Shown piece by piece: positions 1-8,255 of a stretch of 64,000 nucleotides of DNA (position 1 is its first letter; each line of letters opens with the position of its first letter). Under the pieces are notes generated by a model that had not been told where the DNA came from, made no database searches, and saw only the letters and a program-made list of their open reading frames with translations. The stretch lies in the NCBI GenBank assembly GCA_020637675.1, contig JACKKD010000001.1, positions 1,116,001 through 1,180,000 on the forward strand. The letters run 5' to 3'. This stretch comes from Paracoccaceae bacterium. GTDB lineage: Bacteria > Pseudomonadota > Alphaproteobacteria > Rhodobacterales > Rhodobacteraceae. The position numbers and the translations under genes were made by a program.

Positions 1-498
1 ATCATCATCGACTGTCCCGGATCGCACACCCGGCTTTCCCAGGTGGCGCATTCGCTTGCCGACACGCTGATCACGCCCCTGAACGACAGCTTCATCGACT
101 TTGACCTTCTCGCCCGGGTCGACCCCGACACGAGCCGGGTGATCGGACCCTCGATCTATTCCGAAATGGTCTGGCACGCGCGCCAGCTTCGCGCCCGGGC
201 GGGGCTGAAGCCGATCGACTGGATCGTCCTGAGAAACCGGCTCGGGGCGCAGCAGATGCACAACAAGCGCAAGGTGGGCGGGGCGCTCGAACAACTGGCG
301 AAGCGGATCGGCTTCCGCGTGGCGCCGGGCTTTTCGGAGCGGGTGATCTTCCGCGAGCTTTTCCCGCGGGGCCTCACGCTCCTTGACTTGAAGGATGTCG
401 GCGTCGAACGGCTCAACATCTCGAACGTGGCGGCCCGTCAGGAGGTGCGCGATCTGATGCGCGAACTGCGGCTGCCGGGTGTCGAGGTCGCGTTCTGA
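1..498 (+). CDS. mipZ: MipZ division-plane ATPase, C-terminal part (5' end outside window)
   Basis: The frame is open from base 1, so the start lies upstream; 165 residues are visible. It is the C-terminal part of a ParA/MinD-type P-loop ATPase. The fragment opens with IIIDCPGS, the nucleotide-contacting strand of this family, followed by DTLITPLNDSFIDFD, a stretch characteristic of MipZ rather than of ParA or MinD. In Caulobacter and relatives MipZ binds ParB at the origin and inhibits FtsZ polymerisation away from midcell. Nothing looks broken in the visible part; it ends in VEVAF and TGA. A general ParA-like ATPase is the only serious alternative. Confidence 0.85.
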   Translation: MIIDCPGSHTRLSQVAHSLADTLITPLNDSFIDFDLLARVDPDTSRVIGPSIYSEMVWHARQLRARAGLKPIDWIVLRNRLGAQQMHNKRKVGGALEQLAKRIGFRVAPGFSERVIFRELFPRGLTLLDLKDVGVERLNISNVAARQEVRDLMRELRLPGVEVAF

Positions 499-504
499 GC
501 CGGC

Positions 505-663
505 TCAGGCGATCCGCGGCGCGCGGATGAAGAGCGAGGGCTGCGGACGGCGGCTGCGGCGGGCGGGCATCGTGCCCAGCGAGAGCAGGCGCTTTTCGAA
601 GGCATCCGGCTCCTGTGACTTGCCGCGGGAGAACCTGGCGATGATGGCGGCTGCGAATTTCAT
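505..663 (-). CDS. Small uncharacterised protein (52 aa)
   Basis: This is a short frame beginning MKFAAAIIARFSRGKSQ and ending in FIRAPRIA. A purine-rich ribosome-binding site (GAGAGAGGA) lies 7 bases before the ATG. The N-terminus forms a short hydrophobic or amphipathic helix (residues 1-11); the rest is basic, with RRSRRP near residues 36-41. It faces the mipZ 3' end convergently, with a 6-base gap. I do not recognise a family. The start, ribosome-binding site and tight packing support a real gene, but coding potential at this length is weak evidence. Confidence 0.5.
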   Translation of the reverse strand: MKFAAAIIARFSRGKSQEPDAFEKRLLSLGTMPARRSRRPQPSLFIRAPRIA

Positions 664-901
664 CAGACTGTCCTCTCTCTCGTACCGCCCCCGGTATTAA
701 GAGTTAACCCAACATCCGTGACCGAAAGGCGGCGCGGTCGGGGATTTTTGACGGAGTTCTCGCGACGGTTGCGCGATTTGATCGGATACGCGGCAGGGGC
801 AATCGTCCCCAAGCGTGGCGATTGTCAACGAATGCAACAACGATCCGCGGGCTGCAATGTCCCGGCCCCGCCCGATTGCGGCGGAACCGGGACAGGAACC
901 G

Positions 902-3900
902 TCAGGTGCGCAACACGCGGTAGACAGCCGGAATCACCAGAACCGTCAGAAGCGTCGACGACGCGAGCCCGAACAGGAGCGAGATCGCAAGGCCCTGGAA
1001 AATCGGGTCGGTGAGGATCACCGCCGCACCGATCATCGCCGCGAGCGCGGTCAGCAGGATCGGCTTGAAGCGGATCGCGCCGGCTTCGATCAGGATCTCG
1101 GTCAGCGGCCGGTCGGGCGTCTTCGCGTGGCGGATGAAATCGACGAGCAGGATCGAGTTGCGCACGATGATGCCGGCAAGCGCTATGAAGCCGATCATCG
1201 ACGTGGCCGAGAACGGCGCGCCGAAAAGCCAGTGGCCGAGGAGGATGCCGATGAAGGTCAGGGGGATCGGCGTCAGGATCACCAACGGAACCTTGAACGA
1301 GCCGAACTGCGCGACAACGAGGATGTAGATGCCGAGAAGCGCCACGCCGAAGGCCGCGCCCATGTCACGGAAGGTGACCCAGGTCACCTCCCACTCCCCG
1401 TCCCAGAGAAGCGAGGGCGCGGTTTCGTCGTCGGGCTGGCCGTGGAGCAGGATCTGCGGTTTCGCAAGGCCAGTCCAGTCCTGCGCGTCGAGCGCGTCGG
1501 CGACGGCGAGCATCCCGTAGAGAGGCGCCTCGAAATCGCCGGCAAGCTCGGCCGTCACCATCTCGGCCGACCGCCCGTTGTGTCGGAAGATCGGGAAGGA
1601 CCCGGTTTCCTCGCGCACCTCCACCACGTCGCCAAGTTCCACCACGCCGCGCGCGCCGGGAATGACGTTCTGCGGCAGGGGCGTGGTCAGGAACCGCTCG
1701 TCGAAGGTGCGCATCCCCTTCGGCCGCTCGATACGGATCGGAATCGGCTGGCGACCCTCGCCGCGGTGCGAATAGCCGATCGTGGTGCCGCCATTGAGGA
1801 TCGCGATCGTGTCGAGCACGTCGCCCTCCTGCACCTGGAAGAACTCCGCCGCGTCGGTCGAGACGGTGGTGCGGATGCGCCGGGCGGGATCGCCGTAGGA
1901 ATTGTCGACGTCGACAATGAAGGGCACGGACCGGAACGCCGCCTCCACCTTGGCCGCCACCGCGCGGCGCGTGTCCGGATCCGGGCCGTAGATTTCAGCC
2001 AGAAGCGTGGCCATCACCGGCGGACCCGGCGGAGGTTCCACCGTCTTCAGCACGGTGCCCTCGGGCAGGGGCAGCGCGAGAATCTTCTGGCGGATCTCCA
2101 GCGCGATCTCGTGGCTCGAGCGGTCACGCTCGCCCTTGGGCAGGAGGTTGATCGCGACCTCGCCCATCTCTGGGGAGGCGCGCAGATAGGTGTGACGCAC
2201 GAGGCCGTTGAAGTTGAAGGGCGCGGCCGTGCCGGCATGGGTCTGGACCGACCGCACCTCGGGCAGGTCGAGCACGACCTTCGCCACCGCCTGCGCCACC
2301 GCGTCGGTCGCCTCGACCGGTGCGCCTTCGGGCAGGTCTATCGTCACCGAAAGCTCCGACTTGTTGTCGAAGGGCAGGAGCTTCACCGTGACGTGCTTGG
2401 TGTAGAAGAGCGCGAGCGAGCCGAAGGTCAGCACGACGACCACGCCGATGAAGAGCCAGCTCCGCGTCTTGGAGGCGAGGATCGGCCGGGCGACGGCGGC
2501 GTAGGCGCGGCCGAGCGCGCCGCCCGGATGGCCGCCATAGGCGTCGTTGTGGCCATGTGCCGACATGTCGGCCTTTCCTGCCACCTTCAGCATCAGCCAG
2601 GGCGTCACCATGACCGCGACGAAGAAGGAGAAGATCATCGCCGCCGAGGCGTTCGCCGGGATCGGCGACATGTAAGGCCCCATCAGCCCCGAGACGAAGA
2701 GCATGGGTAGCAGGGCTGCGACCACCGTCAGCGTGGCCACGATGGTCGGGTTCCCGACTTCGGCCACCGCGTCGATGGCGGCCGACTTGCGGTCGCGCCC
2801 GTCGGCCATGGCCCAGTGCCGCGCGATGTTCTCGATCACCACGATGGCGTCGTCGACGAGGATACCGATGGAGAAGATGAGAGCGAAGAGCGAGACGCGG
2901 TTCAGCGTGTAGCCCATCACGTTCGAGGCGAAGAGTGTGAGGAGGATCGTTACAGGGATGACGATGGCCACGACGAAGGCCTCGCGCCGGCCGATGGCGA
3001 CCCAGACCAGCGCGATGATCGAGACCGTGGCGAGCGCGAGGTGATAGAGCAGTTCGTTCGCCTTCTCGTTGGCGCTTTCGCCGTAGTCGCGCGTGATCTC
3101 GACCGCGATGTCCTCAGGGATCAGGCGGCCTTCGTGCATGTGGACGCGGTGCAGGATCTCCTCGGCCACGGTGACGGCATTCGAGCCTGCGCGCTTGGCG
3201 ACGGCGAGCGTCACCGCCGGAACGCGGGTGACGGCGCCATCCTCTCCCTTCGTGACGGTGGCAACGAGATGTTCCTCGCCGTCATCGGCGAAACTCACGT
3301 CCGCGACGTCGCGAACATAGACCGGCCGGCCATCGCGGGTCGTCAACAGGAGGTTCGCGATTTCCTCCGGCGAACTCAGCGTCTCGCCGGCGACGAGCAT
3401 GACCTGCTGCCCCTCGTCGCGAACGAATCCTGTGGGGAAGGCGGTGTTGGCGCCGGTGACCTTGCCGGCGAGCTGCTGCAACGTCATGCCGAAGAGTGCA
3501 AGCCGCTCCGGATCGGGCGCGATCCTGAGCCGTTCACTCGTCTCGCCCACGATGTAGCTGAGGCCGACGTCGGGAATCTTCGCGATCTCGGTCCTCAGTT
3601 CGCGGGCGATGCGGGTGAGATCGTTCGCCGTGATCCGGTCGGCGGCCTCCGGCTTCGGCGCGAGCGTCAAGGACAGGATCGCCACGTCGTCGATGCCGCG
3701 ACCGACGATCTGCGGTTCGGGGACGCCCACCGGGATGCGGTCGATGTTGGCGCGGACCTTGTCGTGGACGCGCAGGATCGCGTTGTCGGAGGGCGTGCCG
3801 ACTAGGAATCGCGCCGTCACCATCACCCGGTCGTCCGAGGTCTGGGAATAGACGTGCTCCACCCCGTCGATGCCCTTGACGATGGTCTCCAGGGGCTCGG

Positions 3901-4123
3901 TGACGAGTTTCGCGGCATCCTCCGCCTTCAGCCCGTTGGCCTGGACGTGGATGTCCACCATCGGCACGGATATCTGCGGCTCCTCCTCGCGCGGCAGCGC
4001 CAGAAGTGCCACGATGCCGAAGACGAAGGCGGCCATCAGGAAGAGGGGGGTCAGCGGCGAGGTGATGAAGCCGCGCGTGAGCCCCCCGGCGATACCGAGG
4101 CTGTGGGGCTTGACCTCGCTCAC
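902..4123 (-). CDS. RND-family efflux permease
   Basis: The product is a 1073-residue inner-membrane proton/drug antiporter subunit of the AcrB/MexF superfamily, the usual length for the family. A first membrane helix lies at about residues 22-42, followed by PREEEPQISVPMV, the typical start of the first porter domain. The paired aspartates of the proton relay are in GILVDDAIVVIEN (about residues 423-424). The C-terminal half repeats the fold, with a second large periplasmic domain and a final helix cluster. Its start overlaps the stop of the adaptor gene by 4 bases, so the two are translationally coupled. The substrate cannot be read from sequence. The upstream operator (5317-5332) suggests sulfide/persulfide-linked control. 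Confidence 0.93.
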   Translation of the reverse strand: MSEVKPHSLGIAGGLTRGFITSPLTPLFLMAAFVFGIVALLALPREEEPQISVPMVDIHVQANGLKAEDAAKLVTEPLETIVKGIDGVEHVYSQTSDDRVMVTARFLVGTPSDNAILRVHDKVRANIDRIPVGVPEPQIVGRGIDDVAILSLTLAPKPEAADRITANDLTRIARELRTEIAKIPDVGLSYIVGETSERLRIAPDPERLALFGMTLQQLAGKVTGANTAFPTGFVRDEGQQVMLVAGETLSSPEEIANLLLTTRDGRPVYVRDVADVSFADDGEEHLVATVTKGEDGAVTRVPAVTLAVAKRAGSNAVTVAEEILHRVHMHEGRLIPEDIAVEITRDYGESANEKANELLYHLALATVSIIALVWVAIGRREAFVVAIVIPVTILLTLFASNVMGYTLNRVSLFALIFSIGILVDDAIVVIENIARHWAMADGRDRKSAAIDAVAEVGNPTIVATLTVVAALLPMLFVSGLMGPYMSPIPANASAAMIFSFFVAVMVTPWLMLKVAGKADMSAHGHNDAYGGHPGGALGRAYAAVARPILASKTRSWLFIGVVVVLTFGSLALFYTKHVTVKLLPFDNKSELSVTIDLPEGAPVEATDAVAQAVAKVVLDLPEVRSVQTHAGTAAPFNFNGLVRHTYLRASPEMGEVAINLLPKGERDRSSHEIALEIRQKILALPLPEGTVLKTVEPPPGPPVMATLLAEIYGPDPDTRRAVAAKVEAAFRSVPFIVDVDNSYGDPARRIRTTVSTDAAEFFQVQEGDVLDTIAILNGGTTIGYSHRGEGRQPIPIRIERPKGMRTFDERFLTTPLPQNVIPGARGVVELGDVVEVREETGSFPIFRHNGRSAEMVTAELAGDFEAPLYGMLAVADALDAQDWTGLAKPQILLHGQPDDETAPSLLWDGEWEVTWVTFRDMGAAFGVALLGIYILVVAQFGSFKVPLVILTPIPLTFIGILLGHWLFGAPFSATSMIGFIALAGIIVRNSILLVDFIRHAKTPDRPLTEILIEAGAIRFKPILLTALAAMIGAAVILTDPIFQGLAISLLFGLASSTLLTVLVIPAVYRVLRT

Positions 4124-5079
4124 GGCAGGACCACCGCGTCGCCCGCGCCAAGCCCGCTCAGCACCTCGACCATGTCCCGATCGTCCTGCGGCACTTCTTC
4201 GCCGATGACCACGGCCCGCTCGACCTCGGCGCCGGCTTCGGTAACGCGGACGAAGTCGAGCCCCGAGCGGGTCGCCACCGCGCTCCGCGGGATCAAGAGC
4301 GCCTCGCGTTCGCCCACAGGCAGCGACACGAGCACGCGGGCATTGACGAATTCGGTTTCCAGCCCCTCGACCTCCACATCGGCGACGACGCGGCCGTTGC
4401 TGATCTGGGGGTAAAGTTTCGCGATCCGCCCGACCGAGGCAGAGCCCTGTGCGGTGATGCGGATTTCGGCGCCCTCCTTCAGGGCGAGGGCGTGGCGTTC
4501 CGGCACCGAAAGCCGCAGGAAGACGCCGCCGCCGCCGATGGTGGCCACAGGTTCGCCCGGCATGATGACGGCGCCGAGCGTGACCGGCACCGTCAGCACG
4601 AGCCCGTCACCGGGCGCAAGGACGCGGCCCTCGGCGCCCTGCTGTTCGGCGATGGAGCGCTGCGCCTCGATCGTGGTGATCTGGCCCGAAAGCACATCGA
4701 CGCTTGTCCGCAGCTGGTCGAGCCGCTGCGCCGTAATGACGCCGCGCCCTACCAGCGCCTGGCCGCGCTCAAGGTCGGCCTGCGCGGTGGACAGCTGCGC
4801 CTTCAGCGCCTCGATCTGTGCATCGAGGGCAGCGATCTGGAAGGCGATCTTGTCGTCATGGATGATGGCGATCTCCTGACCGGCGGTCACCATGTCTCCC
4901 TCCGTCACCGACAGCGACTGCACGATCCCGCCGATACGGGCCCGTGCGGGCACCGTCTCGCGCGCCTCGACGGTGCCATAGACCGATTTCCACTCGGTCA
5001 CCCTGGCGGGTGCGAGCAGGACCGTCTCAGACAGGGCGGGCGTGGCGGCGAGAAGACAGGTCAGCAGAAGCGCGCGCAT
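4120..5079 (-). CDS. RND efflux periplasmic adaptor subunit (membrane fusion protein)
   Basis: This 319-residue protein has a signal peptide at residues 1-17 (MRALLLTCLLAATPALS). A lipoyl-like half motif follows (GGIVQSLSVTEGDMVTAG, about residues 50-67), then an alpha-helical hairpin rich in heptads (about 83-148), the second lipoyl half (APGDGLVLTVPVTLG) and a beta-barrel domain. That is the HlyD/AcrA architecture that joins an RND pump to an outer-membrane channel. No lipobox cysteine is seen. It lies 13 bases after the DUF2892 gene and overlaps the permease gene. No outer-membrane factor gene is nearby, so a shared TolC-like channel is likely. Confidence 0.92.
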   Translation of the reverse strand: MRALLLTCLLAATPALSETVLLAPARVTEWKSVYGTVEARETVPARARIGGIVQSLSVTEGDMVTAGQEIAIIHDDKIAFQIAALDAQIEALKAQLSTAQADLERGQALVGRGVITAQRLDQLRTSVDVLSGQITTIEAQRSIAEQQGAEGRVLAPGDGLVLTVPVTLGAVIMPGEPVATIGGGGVFLRLSVPERHALALKEGAEIRITAQGSASVGRIAKLYPQISNGRVVADVEVEGLETEFVNARVLVSLPVGEREALLIPRSAVATRSGLDFVRVTEAGAEVERAVVIGEEVPQDDRDMVEVLSGLGAGDAVVLP

Positions 5080-5092
5080 GGCATGCGGCCTT

Positions 5093-5293
5093 TCAGAATG
5101 CGCAGCCGGGTTTCACGCCAAGCTTGCGGAAGAACGAAGCGGCCGGGCAGAAGCCCGTGAAGGCGGACTGCAGCAGGTTCAGGCCGACGAACACCGTCAG
5201 CCAGACGAAATGGGGCGAGACCCACTGGGTCAGCGCGACGGAAAGAAGAATCATGATGCCGGCAAAGGCAAGGATGGTGCGATCAAGGGACAT
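5093..5293 (-). CDS. DUF2892 (YgaP-type) small inner-membrane protein
   Basis: This 66-residue protein begins MSLDRTILAFAGIMILL and has two membrane helices (about residues 7-23 and 30-47). It ends in GFCPAASFFRKLGVKPGC, the conserved CP...GxxPGC pattern of DUF2892, the domain fused to rhodanese in YgaP. The ATG at 5293 was chosen because GGAGG lies 7 bases upstream and because a longer frame would run through the promoter. DUF2892 proteins are often linked to sulfane-sulfur handling, which fits the SqrR/BigR-like operator just upstream. It is the first gene of an operon with the adaptor and the RND pump. Confidence 0.85.
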   Translation of the reverse strand: MSLDRTILAFAGIMILLSVALTQWVSPHFVWLTVFVGLNLLQSAFTGFCPAASFFRKLGVKPGCAF

Positions 5294-5316
5294 GACAGCC
5301 TCCGTTATGTTGTCAT

Positions 5317-5332
5317 ATTCATAATCGTGAAT
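5317..5332 (-). promoter_or_regulatory. SqrR/BigR-type operator (ATTC-N8-GAAT)
   Basis: The sequence ATTC-ATAATCGT-GAAT is a perfect match to the ATTC-N8-GAAT palindrome bound by the ArsR-family persulfide sensors BigR and SqrR. It lies 24 bases before the DUF2892 start and overlaps the predicted -10 hexamer, a position that would block transcription when occupied. No arsR-type repressor gene is in the window, so the regulator would act from elsewhere. Function is inferred from motif and position only. Confidence 0.7.
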
Positions 5333-5349
5333 GTAAATACCGAAATCAA
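5321..5349 (-). promoter_or_regulatory. Sigma-70-like promoter of the DUF2892-adaptor-RND operon
   Basis: Read on the minus strand, TTGATT (5344-5349) and GATTAT (5321-5326) are separated by exactly 17 bases and stand about 28 bases before the DUF2892 start codon. The -10 element lies inside the inverted repeat. Both hexamers match the consensus at four or more positions. Confidence 0.55.
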
Positions 5350-5459
5350 GATGCGATTTGCGGTTTTCCCGCTTTTTGCCAAATCGTCGCAGGCCGGCCA
5401 TGACCCAGATCAACCAGGCGCAGGGAACCGCGCGCACCGCCGGCCGGCGTTGACGCGCT

Positions 5460-5484
5460 GCCGGCCGCCCCGAGGGGCGCCGGC
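5460..5484 (-). terminator. GC-rich hairpin after the glutamate-synthase-like gene
   Basis: A 12-base arm (GCCGGCCGCCCC) faces GGGGCGCCGGC across a 2-base loop, with one bulge. It starts 20 bases after the stop codon at 5504. There is no U-tract, so it may be a weak or Rho-assisted terminator or just an mRNA-end structure. Confidence 0.35.
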
Positions 5485-5503
5485 CGGCCAGACCTGCCGG
5501 TGC

Positions 5504-7105
5504 TCAGACCCAGGGGCCGACCGGCCCGAAGCTTTCGGGGCGTGCCCGGCGCCACCGCAGGAGGTAGCCGAAGCGGTCCTCCTCCTCGCGCAGGAGGAAA
5601 CCTTCGGGCAGATAGGGATAGACTTCCTCGCCGGTCACCATGTCGCGGTCCCTTTCGCGCATGAGAAGGTGGTGGGGAAGCAAGTCGCCCGGGTGGGCAA
5701 GCCCGGCCGCGCCGGTCATCTCGGCCAGAGCCTTCAGCGTGTTGCGGTGGAAGCGGAAGACCCGCTCCGCCTTGTCGCCCGGGTCGAGAGCACGCGCCCT
5801 GAGCGGATCCTGCGTCGCCACGCCCACGGGGCAGCGGTTGGTGTGGCAGTTCTGCGCCTGGATGCAGCCGACGGCAAACATGAAGCCCCGCGCGGAATTC
5901 GCCCAGTCGGCGCCGAGCGCCAGGACCCGCGCGATATCGAAAGCGCTGACAACCTTGCCCGAGGCACCGAGCTTCACACGGTCGCGCAGGTCCGCCCCCC
6001 TAAGGGCGTTGTGGGCGAAGGTCAGCCCTTCGACCAGCGGCATCCCCATGTGGTTGGCGAATTCGAGCGGCGCGGCACCCGTGCCGCCCTCCTTGCCGTC
6101 GATGACGATGAAGTCGGGCGTGATCCCGGTTTCCCGCATCGCCTTGACGACACACATGAATTCGCGCCGGTGACCGATGCAGAGCTTGAAGCCGACGGGT
6201 TTGCCCGCCGCGAGCTCCCTCAGCCGGCCGATGAACTCCATAAGCCCGATCGGCGTCGAGAATTCGGGATGCGCGGCCGGGGAGACGCAGTCGACGCCCG
6301 GCGGAACGCCCCGCGCCTCGGCGATCTCGGCGGTGACCTTGGCGCCCGGGAGTACGCCGCCGTGGCCGGGCTTGGCGCCCTGGCTCAGCTTCAGTTCGAT
6401 CATCTTGACCTGCGGATCGGCCGCCCGGTCGCGGAAGCGTTCCGCGTCGAACCGGCCCTCCGGTGTCCGGCAGCCAAAATAGCCTGAGCCGATTTCCCAG
6501 ATGATGTCGCCGCCGCCCTCGCGGTGATAGCGGCTGATCCCGCCCTCGCCCGTGTCATGGGCGAAACCGCCCTTTCTCGCCCCCCGGTTCAAGGCGAGGA
6601 TCGCATTGGCCGAAAGCGCGCCGAAGCTCATCGCCGAGATATTGTAGATCGAGGCGTCATAGGGTTGGCGGCAGTCCGGCCCGCCGATCCGGGTGCGGAA
6701 GTCGGCATTCTCGATATGCACCGGAACCATCGAGTGCGTGAGCCATTCATAGCCGGCGTCATAGACGCGCTCGCGTGTGCCGAAGGGCCGCTTGTCCTCC
6801 ACCCCCTTCGCCCGCTGATAGACGAGCGAGCGGTCGTCGCGCGAAAACGGCTCTTCGTCCTGATCGCTTTCGATCAGGTACTGGCGGATCTCGGGGCGGA
6901 TACCCTCGAAGAGAAAGCGCATGTGGCCGATGACGGGGTAGTTCCTGAGGATCGCATGGCGATGCTGGAGGAGATCGTAGGCCCCGAGCGTAGACAAGGC
7001 GGAGAATAATGCCGTCAGCAGCAGGAACCAACCTTGCCATGTGGCCGCGACCGCGGACGCGACCGCAAGCGCGATCGACAGCACAAGGGCCGAATACCGT
7101 TCCAT
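5504..7105 (-). CDS. FMN-binding glutamate synthase family protein
   Basis: This 533-residue protein resembles the central FMN domain of GOGAT without the glutaminase or GXGXG domains. The N-terminus holds two hydrophobic segments (about residues 5-45), suggesting membrane attachment. The flavin-barrel motifs follow: HDTGEGG, the loop SQGAKPGHGG, and IDGKEGGTGAAP. The cysteine cluster CHTNRCPVGVATQDP corresponds to the iron-sulfur ligand region of glutamate synthase. The start has a near-perfect Shine-Dalgarno (GGGGAGGTGAT). Stand-alone members of this family are widespread but lack an agreed reaction; an FMN oxidoreductase handling an amino-nitrogen substrate is the cautious reading. It appears to be a single-gene transcript. 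Confidence 0.85.
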   Translation of the reverse strand: MERYSALVLSIALAVASAVAATWQGWFLLLTALFSALSTLGAYDLLQHRHAILRNYPVIGHMRFLFEGIRPEIRQYLIESDQDEEPFSRDDRSLVYQRAKGVEDKRPFGTRERVYDAGYEWLTHSMVPVHIENADFRTRIGGPDCRQPYDASIYNISAMSFGALSANAILALNRGARKGGFAHDTGEGGISRYHREGGGDIIWEIGSGYFGCRTPEGRFDAERFRDRAADPQVKMIELKLSQGAKPGHGGVLPGAKVTAEIAEARGVPPGVDCVSPAAHPEFSTPIGLMEFIGRLRELAAGKPVGFKLCIGHRREFMCVVKAMRETGITPDFIVIDGKEGGTGAAPLEFANHMGMPLVEGLTFAHNALRGADLRDRVKLGASGKVVSAFDIARVLALGADWANSARGFMFAVGCIQAQNCHTNRCPVGVATQDPLRARALDPGDKAERVFRFHRNTLKALAEMTGAAGLAHPGDLLPHHLLMRERDRDMVTGEEVYPYLPEGFLLREEEDRFGYLLRWRRARPESFGPVGPWV

Positions 7106-7242
7106 CTATCACCTCCCCGCGAGCGATGCGGGCCGGACTCTGCCTGCGCATCGGCCCCAAGGCAAATGCCAACACACGCGGAACATGGGCACGATGGCTT
7201 GAGGCAGCGTTAACGCGCGCGTGCAACGGCCGAGCGACGTGG

Positions 7243-8076
7243 TCAGACGGGCCCGTGCGGCACCCCTCCCGCCACGTGGAGCGCGTCCGGCGACTCCGCG
7301 GAATTCGCGGCCAGCAGCGCCCACCGCCGCGGGCGGATGAAGGGCGCAGGCGGCAGGACGATCCAGCCGTCACCGTCGCCAACGGCCACGAACGCACCGG
7401 CCACGAGGCCAAGCGCGGTCAACGCACAGACGAAGGCGGCGCGGTCGTCGTGGTTCGTGATCGTGGCAAGGTCGACCGCCGGGCGCCGGCCGGGAAGGCA
7501 GTGTTCAAGCAGCCGCAAGAGCGTGCCGTCACGCGTCAGTTGAACGAAGTAGCGGTCCGAGCGGTTGCTCCGGCGCACGGGGACCTTCTCTGGCGCGTCG
7601 AGCATCAGACCGAGGAAGGAATTCGGAAAGGCCTCGGCCACGGCCTTCGCGTCAATTGCCACGTCGTGCCGCGCGGAGGCAAGATCGGCCACCGCAAGCA
7701 CGGCACGGGCGCAGAGGTTCGCCTGCGCGTTCAGCAATCGTCCGACTGGCACGCCGGACTGCCCGGGCTTGCCGATGAGCGGTCCCAGCCGGCGGGTCAG
7801 CATCCGCTCCGCCATCCGGTACCGCCCGATCTCGTCGAAGCCCGCCCTTAACGGCCCGTCGAGGGCGGCCGCCAGAGCGGGCCGGCCGCCGGCCACCGCG
7901 GCGATGATCCCCGACCGCTCAGGCTCGACCGCCCGGAACCGGGCAAAGTGCCAGCTGACCGACTCCCCGTCCCAGTCGAGCCGGCAGATCGCACTGGACC
8001 GCCGCCGGGGCGAACAGCCGACATCGAGACCCAGCACGGACCCGCTACGCGGGGCGGGGGAGGCTCGTTCACGCAT
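7243..8076 (-). CDS. DUF429-like protein, predicted RNase H-fold nuclease
   Basis: The 277-residue product starts with a short basic leader and then LGLDVGCSPRRRSS, the DVG-plus-basic signature that opens DUF429 proteins and resembles the first acidic strand of RNase H-like folds. Further acidic positions recur (DWDGESVSW near residue 35; DAPEKVPVR near 160). The C-terminus has a hydrophobic stretch (LTALGLVAGAFVAVGDG) that may be core strand rather than membrane. It stands alone between a tRNA gene and the glutamate-synthase-like gene. The substrate is unknown; nuclease activity is a fold-based inference. Confidence 0.6.
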   Translation of the reverse strand: MRERASPAPRSGSVLGLDVGCSPRRRSSAICRLDWDGESVSWHFARFRAVEPERSGIIAAVAGGRPALAAALDGPLRAGFDEIGRYRMAERMLTRRLGPLIGKPGQSGVPVGRLLNAQANLCARAVLAVADLASARHDVAIDAKAVAEAFPNSFLGLMLDAPEKVPVRRSNRSDRYFVQLTRDGTLLRLLEHCLPGRRPAVDLATITNHDDRAAFVCALTALGLVAGAFVAVGDGDGWIVLPPAPFIRPRRWALLAANSAESPDALHVAGGVPHGPV

Positions 8077-8110
8077 GACGGGCGGTTCCGCTCAGGTCGG
8101 GGGAGTCTGA

Positions 8111-8187
8111 TGGCGCGCCCGAAGAGATTCGAACTCCTGACCCCCAGATTCGTAGTCTGGTGCTCTATCCAGCTGAGCTACGGGCGC
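8111..8187 (-). tRNA. tRNA-Arg (anticodon ACG)
   Basis: On the minus strand the acceptor arms GCGCCCG and CGGGCGC pair fully. The anticodon stem CCAGA/TCTGG encloses the loop CTACGAA, giving anticodon ACG (wobble A expected to become inosine, reading CGU/CGC/CGA). The T arm carries GGTTCGAATC-like sequence (AGTTCGAAT). The 3' CCA is encoded in the DNA (8111-8113). The gene is 77 bases long including CCA and has no intron. Confidence 0.96.
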
Positions 8188-8255
8188 GTAGGGCAGCCAT
8201 TTAGCGAGGCAGGCTGGCCAACGCAAGGGCAAAACCGAGTCTGCGCAAGTGCGCT

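Noticed and set aside
815..2710. A long open frame on the plus strand opposite the RND permease gene
   Set aside because: Its protein is arginine- and aspartate-rich low-complexity sequence without motifs, as expected from the antisense of a GC-rich gene; the RND frame explains the region.
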